Source of the DNA: Tannerellaceae bacterium
GTDB lineage: Bacteria; Bacteroidota; Bacteroidia; Bacteroidales; Tannerellaceae
Direction of reading: 5' to 3'
Length of the DNA stretch: 11,774 nucleotides
Assembly (NCBI GenBank): GCA_031276545.1
Contig: JAISMW010000057.1
Location: 1 to 11,774, forward strand
Shown: positions 1-6,872 of the stretch, piece after piece
How the letters are laid out: each line of letters starts with the position of its first letter
Numbering within the stretch: the stretch's first letter is position 1
The notes under the pieces: model-generated
What the model was told of the DNA's origin: nothing
The model's input: the letters and a program-made list of their open reading frames with translations, nothing else
Database searches by the model: none
Position numbers and translations under genes: made by a program

Positions 1-154
1 ATTAAGCTCCGAGCTTGCGTATCACGTCTTTGAAACAAGAAGTGGTCTTGATCTTGCCAAATGAAGGTATTCTTTTATGAGACACGCTTATAAATCGCAG
101 ATTTTTATCTAAGTTTGCCTCAAGTGATGCCGGAAGGTATTGTTTTAAATCGTA

Positions 155-193
155 AAAAGCACTTTGAATTTTAGCGAAATTCGAGGTGCTTTT
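155..193 (+). terminator. Strong intrinsic terminator, probably bidirectional
   Basis: The left arm 155-171 pairs with the right arm 177-193 to give a 17-bp stem (outer arm AAAAGCAC with GTGCTTTT, two G:U pairs in the middle, inner GAATTT with AAATTC) and a 5-nt loop TAGCG. On the plus strand the stem runs into TTTTGTTTTAT, and on the minus strand into TTTTTACG, so it could stop transcription in both directions. On the plus strand it would terminate whatever gene lies to the left of the window, since nothing inside the window upstream of it is a supported gene. Confidence 0.7.
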
Positions 194-198
194 GTTTT

Positions 199-220
199 AT
201 CTGGTGCAAATCTGGTGCAA
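199..220. repeat. 11-bp direct tandem repeat, two copies
   Basis: ATCTGGTGCAA occurs twice back to back (199-209 and 210-220) without mismatch. It sits between the two terminators, 58 nt from the 3' end of the tRNA-Asn gene. Tandem 11-mers of this kind can be protein-binding sites or footprints of recombination; the sequence alone does not decide between these. Confidence 0.75.
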
Positions 221-233
221 GTTTTAAAATCAA

Positions 234-270
234 AAACGCTAATAGTCTGACCTTTGGACTATTAGCGTTT
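234..270 (-). terminator. Intrinsic terminator of tRNA-Asn
   Basis: Arms 234-247 and 257-270 form a perfect 14-bp stem around a 9-nt loop (248-256). Read on the minus strand the stem is followed by TTTGATTTT, the usual U-rich tail of a rho-independent terminator, and it begins only 7 nt after the 3' end of the tRNA. On the plus strand the stem is followed by CGCC, so it is oriented for the tRNA transcript. Confidence 0.8.
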
Positions 271-277
271 CGCCTTG

Positions 278-351
278 CTCTCCCTCTTGGACTTGAACCA
301 AGGACCCTCTGATTAACAGTCAGATGCTCTAACCGACTGAGCTAAGGAAGA
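278..351 (-). tRNA. tRNA-Asn (anticodon GTT)
   Basis: This 74-nt gene folds into a full cloverleaf. The acceptor stem TCTTCCT pairs with AGGGAGA (one G:U), the D stem is GCTC/GAGC, the anticodon stem TCTGA/TCAGA encloses the loop CTGTTAA with anticodon GTT, and the T stem CTTGG/CCAAG encloses TTCAAGT. The discriminator base is G, as usual for bacterial tRNA-Asn. The 3' CCA is not encoded (the genomic continuation is CAA), so it must be added after transcription, which is normal in Bacteroidota. It has its own promoter (361-391) and terminator (234-270), so it is a single-gene transcription unit diverging from the kinase gene to its right. Confidence 0.96.
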
Positions 352-360
352 ATTTCGACG

Positions 361-391
361 CAAAAGTACGGGATGTTTTTTTAATATGCAA
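361..391 (-). promoter_or_regulatory. Bacteroides-type -33/-7 promoter of tRNA-Asn
   Basis: On the minus strand there is TACTTTTG at 368-361, an exact match to the Bacteroidota -7 consensus TAnnTTTG. It is preceded by TTG at 391-389 with a 20-nt spacer, within the usual 19-21 range for the -33 element. The expected start of transcription falls a few bases before the tRNA 5' end at 351, which fits a short processed leader. The -33 element lies about 20 bp before the likely start of the divergent kinase gene. Confidence 0.65.
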
Positions 392-399
392 TATATTTG
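392..399 (+). promoter_or_regulatory. Possible -7 promoter element of the kinase operon
   Basis: TATATTTG matches the Bacteroidota -7 consensus TAnnTTTG on the plus strand. No TTG or TTTG is present at the expected -33 distance (about 368-372 reads ACGGG), so the match may be incidental. If it is real, transcription would begin near 405 and would rule out the upstream ATG at 386, leaving a leader of only about 5-11 nt before the ATGs at 410 or 416. Confidence 0.3.
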
Positions 400-409
400 C
401 GGAAAAAAT

Positions 410-1438
410 ATGAGGATGAGTATACTTGGATTAGGAAATGCCCTGGTGGACATTCTTTTGAAACTGGATGACGAGCGTGCGCTCAAAGAAACCGGTATTG
501 TGAAAGGGGCTATGGATATGATAGACGAACATCAAATGACGGTTATTCAGCGCACGCTGTCGCATTTGGAAAGAAGCCGTACACCGGGCGGTTCTGTGTG
601 CAATTCCATGCGTGCGCTGGCTAAACTGGGAGCGCCTGCCGGTTTTATCGGCAAAATCGGCGACGATGCTTCGGGCGTCTATTATGAAGAGGCGTTGCGG
701 AACGCAGGAGTTACACCTTATTTTACAAGGACGAAAGGTAATTCGGGATGCTGTACGGTTCTGATTTCGCCTGACGGCGAACGTACAATGGCTACCTTCC
801 TGGGGCCGGCTCCCGACATAGAACCGGAGGATATTCGCGAAGATATCGTATCCCAGTATCATTATATGTATATAGAAGGATATTTGCTGGTGAACGAACC
901 TTTGGTGCGCGATGCCATGAAAAAGGCCCGACAGGCGGGTGTAAAGATTGCCTTGGACCTGTCGAACTTCAACATTGTCCATGCGTTCAGGGATATGCTC
1001 GACGACATTATCCCTGCGTATGTGGATATACTCTTCTCGAACGAAAGCGAGGCGAAAGCCTTTACCGGCCTGGAACCCGAAGACGCTGTCCGGCAGATGG
1101 CGCAAAAGGTGGACAGGGCTGTGGTGACCTGCGGAAAAGACGGCGCCATCGTGTCGGGCCGGGGTGATACGTTGCGGGTAACGGCTGAAGGAGGAAAGCC
1201 GCTGGATACTACCGGGGCCGGCGATCATTTTGCTGCCGGATTTCTGTACGGACAGTCGGTGGGAGCCTCGCCGGAACAGTCGGCACGCATCGGTTCCCTG
1301 CTGGCAGGGTATGTAATCAATGTGATCGGGCCGCAGATTCCCGACGACCGGTGGGAACAAATAAAGTTAAAAGTAGATGCCATTCTGTCTGAAGCGGTTG
1401 ATAATTGTCTACTTTTACGTCCTTTAATAAACAAATGA
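410..1438 (+). CDS. PfkB-family sugar/nucleoside kinase (adenosine-kinase-like)
   Basis: A cytoplasmic kinase of the ribokinase/PfkB superfamily, which transfers the ATP gamma-phosphate to a sugar or nucleoside hydroxyl. Counted from the start chosen here, the N-terminal strand GLGNALVDIL (about residues 6-15) carries the substrate-binding N/D pair, TPGGSV (58-63) is the di-glycine hinge, SNESE (210-214) contains the NxxE magnesium/phosphate motif, and DTTGAGD (266-272) is PfkB signature 2 with D272 as catalytic base and the GAG anion hole. The length of 342 residues is normal. The frame stays open to ATG 386, but the N-terminus MRMSILGLGNALVD aligns better with the family; ATG 416 is equally possible. 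Closest remembered relatives in Bacteroidales are annotated as adenosine kinase, but substrate cannot be read from sequence. The S41 protease gene starts 7 nt after the stop, suggesting an operon. Confidence 0.9.
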   Translation: MRMSILGLGNALVDILLKLDDERALKETGIVKGAMDMIDEHQMTVIQRTLSHLERSRTPGGSVCNSMRALAKLGAPAGFIGKIGDDASGVYYEEALRNAGVTPYFTRTKGNSGCCTVLISPDGERTMATFLGPAPDIEPEDIREDIVSQYHYMYIEGYLLVNEPLVRDAMKKARQAGVKIALDLSNFNIVHAFRDMLDDIIPAYVDILFSNESEAKAFTGLEPEDAVRQMAQKVDRAVVTCGKDGAIVSGRGDTLRVTAEGGKPLDTTGAGDHFAAGFLYGQSVGASPEQSARIGSLLAGYVINVIGPQIPDDRWEQIKLKVDAILSEAVDNCLLLRPLINK

Positions 1439-1445
1439 TACTTTT

Positions 1446-3134
1446 ATGCGTAAGTTGATGAACAGCAAAAGGAAAACAGGCTTCTTCGCCCTGTTGTTTT
1501 TCGTAGCCGGTATAACAGGCAGTCGGGCTCAAAATGAGAACCGTTTTGAAGTAAGCAAACAACTGGAAATCTTTAATGCCCTGGTCAAGGAAATGGAGAT
1601 GTTTTACGTCGATACCATTGATGTGGAAGAAACGTTCCGCCGGGGTATTGATGCCATGCTGGACGGACTGGATCCTTATACCGAATACATTCCCGAACAG
1701 GAAATGGGCAAACTGCGCCTGATTACCACCGGCGAGTACGGAGGAATAGGAGCCTATATCCAGAAACGTGACGGGGAAGGAGTGATTATTACCGAACCGT
1801 TTGAAGATATGCCGGCAGCCCTGGCCGGATTGAGAGCCGGAGACCGTATCCTGGCCATCGACACGGTCAATGTGGAGCATACTTCGAGCGATCAGGTGAG
1901 CGAGCTGCTCAAAGGATTGCCCAACACCAAACTGAAAATTAAAATTCTGAGGCCGGGAGAAAAGAAGCCGCGCACGGCGGAGCTGACGCGCAAACAGATA
2001 CATGTGAGTCAGGTTATATACTATGGCGTGCGTCATAACGGCGTCGGCTATATTTACCTGAGAGGATTTACCGACAAGAGTGCACAGGAAGTGAAAGCCG
2101 CTTTGGAAGATTTACGAAAGAATCATCATATACAGTCACTCATACTGGATTTGCGCAACAATGGAGGTGGCGTGCTGGAAAGCGCTGTGCAGATAGTGAA
2201 TCTTTTTGTTCCCAAAGGAAAGGAAGTCGTGTCTACCAAGGGGAAGATACCCCAATGGGACAGGGTATACCGCACTTCGTCCGAACCTGTCGACACGGTG
2301 ATGCCGCTGGCTGTTCTTATCAACGGCGCTTCGGCTTCGGCTGCCGAGATTGTATCCGGCGCTTTGCAGGATATGGACAGGGCTGTACTGGTAGGCCAGC
2401 GATCATACGGGAAAGGGCTGGTGCAGTCGACGCGGGATTTGCCTTATAGCGGCAGCCTGAAAGTGACCATCAGCAAGTACTATATCCCCAGCGGGCGATG
2501 CATTCAGCAGATAGACTATACCCACCGGAATGCCGACGGCAGCGCCGGAAATATTCCCGACAGCCTGACGTCTGTTTTCTATACCTCCAACGGACGTCCT
2601 GTGCGCGACGGAGGAGGCATACGCCCCGATTTTGAAGTAGCGGAAGGAAAAACGCCTACGCTGCTGTACTATTTGATGAATGATTATGTGCTGTTCGACT
2701 TCATTACCGATTATGTGCAGAAGCATAAAACCATCGCTCCTGTTGAAGAATTTACCTTGACCGACGAAGACTTTGAAGCCTTTAAGCAGTATGCCAAAAC
2801 GAAGAATTTCAGTTATGACCGCCAAAGCGAAAAAGTGCTGAAAAGTCTAAAAGAGATAGCCCGGTTTGAAGGCTATCTGGAAGACGGTGATTCGATAACC
2901 CTGAAAGAACTGGAAGTAAAACTGACGCCGGATATCGAGCGGGACTTTGAACGCTTCAAAGACCCGGTAAAAAAAGTGATGGCTGCCGAAATTGTCAAGC
3001 GGTACTATTTCGAGAGAGGGGAACTGATTCAGAATTTGAAAGACGATGCCGTATTGACGAAATCCCTCGACGTACTGGCCTCTCCGGAATTGATGGAAAA
3101 GACCCTTCGGCAGAGCAGTGTGCCTCATCCGTAA
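1446..3134 (+). CDS. S41-family C-terminal-processing peptidase with PDZ domain, exported
   Basis: A serine protease of the CtpA/Prc type, acting in the periplasm on C-termini of exported proteins. Residues 1-28 form a signal peptide (basic start, hydrophobic GFFALLFFVAG, likely cleavage SRA|QN). A PDZ domain covers about 99-175 (GIGAYI to ILRPG), followed by the protease core. The catalytic Ser/Lys dyad is S298 in NGASASAAEI and K323 in GQRSYGKGLVQ, with Q327 four residues later; the Ser-Lys spacing of 25 and Lys-Gln spacing of 4 match CtpA. The region after about residue 400 is a long, charged, mainly helical C-terminal extension common in Bacteroidales members. The length of 562 residues is normal. 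A second ATG lies at codon 5. It follows the kinase gene by 7 nt, and its last codons overlap the convergent transporter gene by 10 bp. Confidence 0.95.
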   Translation: MRKLMNSKRKTGFFALLFFVAGITGSRAQNENRFEVSKQLEIFNALVKEMEMFYVDTIDVEETFRRGIDAMLDGLDPYTEYIPEQEMGKLRLITTGEYGGIGAYIQKRDGEGVIITEPFEDMPAALAGLRAGDRILAIDTVNVEHTSSDQVSELLKGLPNTKLKIKILRPGEKKPRTAELTRKQIHVSQVIYYGVRHNGVGYIYLRGFTDKSAQEVKAALEDLRKNHHIQSLILDLRNNGGGVLESAVQIVNLFVPKGKEVVSTKGKIPQWDRVYRTSSEPVDTVMPLAVLINGASASAAEIVSGALQDMDRAVLVGQRSYGKGLVQSTRDLPYSGSLKVTISKYYIPSGRCIQQIDYTHRNADGSAGNIPDSLTSVFYTSNGRPVRDGGGIRPDFEVAEGKTPTLLYYLMNDYVLFDFITDYVQKHKTIAPVEEFTLTDEDFEAFKQYAKTKNFSYDRQSEKVLKSLKEIARFEGYLEDGDSITLKELEVKLTPDIERDFERFKDPVKKVMAAEIVKRYYFERGELIQNLKDDAVLTKSLDVLASPELMEKTLRQSSVPHP

Positions 3135-3676
3135 AGCAGCAAACCCGCCAGCCCTGCCAGAGCGACGGTTAAGACGGGATGCACCTTGAATCTCCAGGTG
3201 AGCAGGAAGGCGGAGCCGAAAATAAGGAAACTTTTATAGTCGATAAAGTTCTCGCTGTTCATCAGAAGAAGAGCGGCGGAAGCTATCAGTCCTACTGTGG
3301 CGGGGCGTAATCCCAGAAAGGCGGCTTCCACGTATCTGTTTTTCCTAAAACGGGTGAAATAATACGAAACAGTCAGTATCAGTACAAATGAAGGAAGGCA
3401 TACGGCCAGCGTGGCCAGGCAGGAACCCAGCACGGCCATTGCCGGCGGATAGCCGGCATTGAGCACCGCGGTATAGCCGATGTAGGTGGCGCTGTTGATG
3501 CCGATAGGCCCGGGCGTCATCTGCGAAATAGCCACGATATCGGTAAATTCTTGCATCGTAATCCAGCCATGTCTCTCTACCACTTCGTCCTGGATGAGTG
3601 AAAGCATGGCATATCCGCCTCCGAAATTGAAAAGTCCGATTTTTATATAGACCCCAAAGAGTTGCAGGAATATCAT
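3125..3676 (-). CDS. Half-size CHR (chromate-type) transporter, second of pair
   Basis: An inner-membrane protein of 183 residues made almost entirely of hydrophobic segments (about five or six), with the CHR family signatures GGGYAML (19-25), SQMTPGPIGIN (51-61) followed by YIGY, and FLGLRPATVGLI near the middle. Half-size CHR proteins occur as adjacent pairs (B. subtilis YwrA/YwrB type) and are thought to act together in opposite membrane orientation. Chromate or sulfate export is the textbook role, but the natural substrate of such pairs in gut and oral Bacteroidales is not established. The start is 1 nt after the stop of the upstream partner (TGATATG), so translation is probably coupled. 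The stop codon lies inside the end of the convergent S41 protease gene. This copy has the more canonical PGP motif of the two. Confidence 0.9.
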   Translation of the reverse strand: MIFLQLFGVYIKIGLFNFGGGYAMLSLIQDEVVERHGWITMQEFTDIVAISQMTPGPIGINSATYIGYTAVLNAGYPPAMAVLGSCLATLAVCLPSFVLILTVSYYFTRFRKNRYVEAAFLGLRPATVGLIASAALLLMNSENFIDYKSFLIFGSAFLLTWRFKVHPVLTVALAGLAGLLLYG

Positions 3677-3677
3677 A

Positions 3678-4208
3678 TCAGCCTTTTTTCATACATAAGC
3701 CATAGAGAAGCCCGCCCGCACCCGCAGCGATGATGACGTAGACGGGAGAAATCCCCCACAGCCAGATAATCAGAACCGCGGCGACGGATATGCAGGCGGT
3801 TTTCCAGGTAAGCCCCGCCGAACGGGCTGCCGTAAGACAGGGCACGGCAATCAAGGCGACTGCCGCCGGCCGGAGTCCTTTGAAGATTCTTTCCAGCCAG
3901 ACATTGTCCTGTATATGCGTAAAAAAGAGAGCGATTAAAAGAATAATCAGGAAAGAAGGCAGGATGGTTCCCAGTACGCAAATCAGACTTCCGGGTATCT
4001 TCCTCAGCTTATATCCCAGGAAAATAGAAATATTAACGGCAAAAACACCGGGCATGGACTGCGATACGGTAAAGAGGTCGAAGAAGTCCTGTTTGCTTAT
4101 CCATCCCCTTCCGACCACTTCCCGTTCGATGAGCGGGAGCATCGCATAGCCGCCTCCAATGGTAAATGCACCGATGCGTGTGAACGTAAGAAACAGTGTC
4201 CAGTACAT
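3678..4208 (-). CDS. Half-size CHR (chromate-type) transporter, first of pair
   Basis: An inner-membrane protein of 176 residues, paralogous to its downstream neighbour. GGGYAMLPLIEREVV (18-32) and the later GLRPAAVALIAVP segment are CHR family signatures. The loop that reads SQMTPGPIGIN in the neighbour is SQSMPGVFAVN here (49-59), so the second proline of the PGP motif is replaced by V; the two halves are therefore not interchangeable. The protein begins only 2 nt after the gldN stop (TAGGAATG), which makes it part of the type IX secretion transcription unit. The pair presumably forms one transporter. Assignment to the CHR family is firm, but transport of chromate is an inference from the family name and should not be taken as shown. 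Confidence 0.9.
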   Translation of the reverse strand: MYWTLFLTFTRIGAFTIGGGYAMLPLIEREVVGRGWISKQDFFDLFTVSQSMPGVFAVNISIFLGYKLRKIPGSLICVLGTILPSFLIILLIALFFTHIQDNVWLERIFKGLRPAAVALIAVPCLTAARSAGLTWKTACISVAAVLIIWLWGISPVYVIIAAGAGGLLYGLCMKKG

Positions 4209-4210
4209 TC

Positions 4211-5281
4211 CTATCTTCTGCGTACGCTACGCACCGGGGATGACGTTTCGGCTTTTGCGGAAGGAGTTGTCTTCTGCGGGGTCTCTTTCTTGACGGAAGA
4301 GGAAGCGACCTTAGCGGATCGTTTCGCAGCTTTTGCGGCTTTTTTTGCCTCTTTCGGGTCTGTCTGTGTGCTGTCGGGCTTCCAGTAGAGGGATTGTTGG
4401 AAGGTATCCAACTGGTTTTCTATCTCCTGTTGCGCCCATTTCAGCGAGTCGGGTTCCGGATAGTATTCGCGCAGGGTTTTGTTCATCAGGTTTTCCGTTT
4501 TGATAATCTCGCCTTCAAACATGCGGCGCCGGAAATAATCGTCAATGGTGAAGGTTTTTGCATTGTTCGCGTTGGAGGTCATAATCGGTGCATTGCTGAC
4601 GTAGGGACGAATGTTCTCGTATGGCAGCCAGAATAGGGGCAAACGCTGTTCGCCCAAATCGCCGGTGACGGTGAGGATGGGGCAAAGCGCCAGCGTCTTT
4701 ACGTCGAATACGGAATTGTTTTGGTCGAAATACCAGGCTTCCTTTACGTAATAGGCACGTACATCGGCGGAGGGAATATCGCTTTCGTTGATGACGAGGG
4801 CAGGCTCGGAACCGCCTATCCCGGGAATTTCTTCATAATAGATGTAAGCCCTGTCAAGTACGTCTTTTTTGAAGTCTATGATATGCTCGTCGTCAAAGAC
4901 TTCATAGCCGTCGATGTATTCGTATGCGGCAAGTTTTCCTTCGCTCATCAACTGGAAGATGGAGGAAAAGAGGTTCATCGTGTTGTTCAGCGGGCGAACG
5001 GGATAGTAAAGGGGGGCATTCTGTTCCTTTGTCATATCAATCTCGCGATAGATTACGCGCATCCAGCGTGCACTGCCGATTTCCTGCGTCATACGTTCGT
5101 TCATATCCTGCGCCCTCACGGTCAGTTCCGGCAGGCCGGTATCTTTTTTCACAGTTTCCCGTTCGTCGGTGCGGGCGCGTGGCGACCTGCGCTCCGGCTG
5201 TTCGTCTGTATTCTGGGCATACAAAGAGCCTGAGAACACAAGGGAGCTTGCTAAAGCAAGTATGGAATACAAGCGTTTCAT
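4211..5281 (-). CDS. gldN: Type IX secretion system ring protein GldN/PorN
   Basis: A periplasmic component of the type IX secretion system that, with the lipoprotein GldK, builds the large ring beneath the outer membrane and contacts the GldLM motor. Residues 1-22 are a signal peptide (likely cleavage YA|QN). The segment 73-96, WMRVIYREIDMTKEQN followed by APLYYPVRP, is the hallmark of the family. The conserved domain continues to about residue 300. The last 55 residues (302-356) are a low-complexity tail rich in K, A, S and P that ends SVRRR; this part is variable within the family. The total of 356 residues is close to PorN of Porphyromonas gingivalis. gldM stops 13 nt upstream, and the CHR transporter pair follows after 2 nt. 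Confidence is high because both the motif and the gene order agree. Confidence 0.96.
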   Translation of the reverse strand: MKRLYSILALASSLVFSGSLYAQNTDEQPERRSPRARTDERETVKKDTGLPELTVRAQDMNERMTQEIGSARWMRVIYREIDMTKEQNAPLYYPVRPLNNTMNLFSSIFQLMSEGKLAAYEYIDGYEVFDDEHIIDFKKDVLDRAYIYYEEIPGIGGSEPALVINESDIPSADVRAYYVKEAWYFDQNNSVFDVKTLALCPILTVTGDLGEQRLPLFWLPYENIRPYVSNAPIMTSNANNAKTFTIDDYFRRRMFEGEIIKTENLMNKTLREYYPEPDSLKWAQQEIENQLDTFQQSLYWKPDSTQTDPKEAKKAAKAAKRSAKVASSSVKKETPQKTTPSAKAETSSPVRSVRRR

Positions 5282-5294
5282 ATCTTTTTTTATC

Positions 5295-6869
5295 TTAGTT
5301 TACAATTACTTGAATGGGAGGTATCGAGCGTTCGATACCGTCAGGCCCGCGGGCTACCACACGGTTCACCCAGAATTGCTTCCCGCGAGACATTCCCCGG
5401 ATGACGTTTTTCTGCCGCTCGGAGAAGTTGCCTCCTTCCGTCGGTTCATTGATCATATTACCGAACGAGTCGGGATAGATAAGTTCGAAGCGCAGGACCG
5501 TGAATTGTATATTCAGTATATCATCGTCGATAGCCGCCAGGATACCGCCGGCTTCCATCAGGTTGCGTTTGGGGATTGTGCCTCCTCTAAACTTGCGCAC
5601 ATTGCCGTTTGCATCTTTATATTCGATATAGGGCATAGGGTCGGGAAGCATTTTGATGCGGAAAGGCGTCCGGGCCATTTCTATCCGCCGGCCGTCAGCC
5701 ATTTGTGCCGCAACGGTCACGATGGCTTCCTGTCCGACGGAGCCTGCCGCGGGAAAAGCATCCCAGATGGATTCGCCTTTCCTGGTCAGCCTGCCGCTTG
5801 AGATGGAAGGGAATACATTGCCGCTCGGAATGCCGGGCACAGCAATACGGATGGGGTTTTCAATCCCGGCATAAAGCACATTCATCATCGTAGGCGCCAC
5901 GGTTGCTCCCGGCTCGGTGACGAAGTATTCGCTCCTGAAGTCGCAGCGTAGCATGGTACCGTCGCTATTGGGCATCTCTATATAGCCTTCAACGGGAAAG
6001 GTACCGGTAGCAGATGTGGGGACAACCAGCTTCCCGTTGGCTTCCGCATCCAGCATACGCCCGTTCACATACACGGAAGGCCATTTGGTGGAGTCGATGG
6101 CCGAGAGGATAATGTAGGCTTCATAAGGGCTTCCCCTCATCACTATCTGGCTGACGGGCACCACCTGCGCTTCTACCTTGTTCACGCGGTAATCGCCTAT
6201 GTCGACACTGCTCAGCAGATGGCTCATTACTTCCCCTTGGGCATAGCGAATGTCGCTCTGCAACTTGGTGAGCAAAGTAACGGCAGCCGATACCGGCATG
6301 TTTTCGAACAGCGACTCTTCCCAGTTGCGTGCGTTCAGGCCAGTCTGACGCGGCGGCGCGGTGCTGAGGCTTTCTTTCACAATCCGGTTCTTTTCCGGAT
6401 CCTGCACCAGGTTTGCCATCAGGGTGCGATAGGAGTCGATGGCTTCGCGCAGTCTTTTGCCTTCGCCGTTCAGCGGGGCGAGCATAATGCGCGAGGCAGC
6501 TTCCAGGTCGTCTTTATGCTGAATATCGGTGACGTCTCCATTCTTTCCGTCGGCCACTTTTACGATGCGTTCTTTCAGTTCCTGCACATAGTTGTAAATG
6601 TCTTCCGACGCTTTACTCACCTGTACACCTTTATTATACCATTCCTTCACCTTGTCGGGATTTGCCTGGTAATAGGTTTCCAGTTCATGGCCGACAATCG
6701 CATTGCGCTGCGTGGAATTGTCTATAGAGTTATGCAGCCCGTCTTCCACCAGCACAAACCCGTCGAGTACCTCGGACGACACATTGAGCGCCATCATGGC
6801 GATAAACACCAGGTACATCAGGTTAATCATTTTCTGACGCGGCGAATTGGGATTGTTTACTACGGCCAT
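5295..6869 (-). CDS. gldM: Type IX secretion system motor protein GldM/PorM
   Basis: The elongated subunit of the type IX motor. It is anchored in the inner membrane by one N-terminal helix and reaches across the periplasm to the GldK/GldN ring. The N-terminus contains SPRQKMINLMYLVFIAMMAL (residues 9-28), which is nearly identical to the family signature; R11 corresponds to the conserved arginine just before the helix. The remaining 490 residues form the periplasmic part: a helical first domain (about 36-220, with ETYYQANPDKVKEW) and then beta-rich Ig-like domains to the C-terminus VIVN. The length of 524 is close to P. gingivalis PorM. The start codon is 3 nt after the gldL stop (TAAGAGATG), consistent with coupled, stoichiometric production of the two motor subunits. 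Confidence 0.97.
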   Translation of the reverse strand: MAVVNNPNSPRQKMINLMYLVFIAMMALNVSSEVLDGFVLVEDGLHNSIDNSTQRNAIVGHELETYYQANPDKVKEWYNKGVQVSKASEDIYNYVQELKERIVKVADGKNGDVTDIQHKDDLEAASRIMLAPLNGEGKRLREAIDSYRTLMANLVQDPEKNRIVKESLSTAPPRQTGLNARNWEESLFENMPVSAAVTLLTKLQSDIRYAQGEVMSHLLSSVDIGDYRVNKVEAQVVPVSQIVMRGSPYEAYIILSAIDSTKWPSVYVNGRMLDAEANGKLVVPTSATGTFPVEGYIEMPNSDGTMLRCDFRSEYFVTEPGATVAPTMMNVLYAGIENPIRIAVPGIPSGNVFPSISSGRLTRKGESIWDAFPAAGSVGQEAIVTVAAQMADGRRIEMARTPFRIKMLPDPMPYIEYKDANGNVRKFRGGTIPKRNLMEAGGILAAIDDDILNIQFTVLRFELIYPDSFGNMINEPTEGGNFSERQKNVIRGMSRGKQFWVNRVVARGPDGIERSIPPIQVIVN

Positions 6870-6872
6870 CTC

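Larger units (their letters stand above)
1..277. other. Gene-poor left flank beside the tRNA-Asn 3' end
   Basis: No gene can be supported here. Plus-strand frame 2 is open from the window edge and stops at 62-64, reading 20 residues that end SGLDLAK; this could be the tail of a gene outside the window, but I do not recognise it and it is too short to call. A 16-codon frame at 127-174 runs into the first terminator stem and is not convincing. The stretch does contain two strong hairpins, an 11-bp tandem repeat at 199-220 and a 15-bp imperfect direct repeat (63-77 and 133-147), each listed separately. The position just downstream of a tRNA 3' end is a common integration site, but no second copy of the tRNA end is visible in this window. 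Confidence 0.5.

Noticed and set aside
1..64. C-terminal end of a plus-strand gene (last 20 codons)
   Set aside because: Only 20 codons are visible, nothing in them is recognisable, and the terminator lies 90 bp further on; too little to annotate.
386..409. Upstream ATG start for the kinase gene
   Set aside because: The added eight residues do not match the PfkB N-terminus, and they lie across a possible -7 promoter element; ATG 410 or 416 gives the usual N-terminus.
431..1360. Long open frame on the minus strand opposite the kinase gene
   Set aside because: It lies antisense to a gene with clear PfkB motifs, and the product resembles no family; it follows from codon bias of the real gene.
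3125..4208. One full-length CHR transporter split by a frameshift
   Set aside because: Each half has its own start codon, complete N-terminal GGGYAML motif and full membrane domain, so this is a natural pair of half-size proteins.
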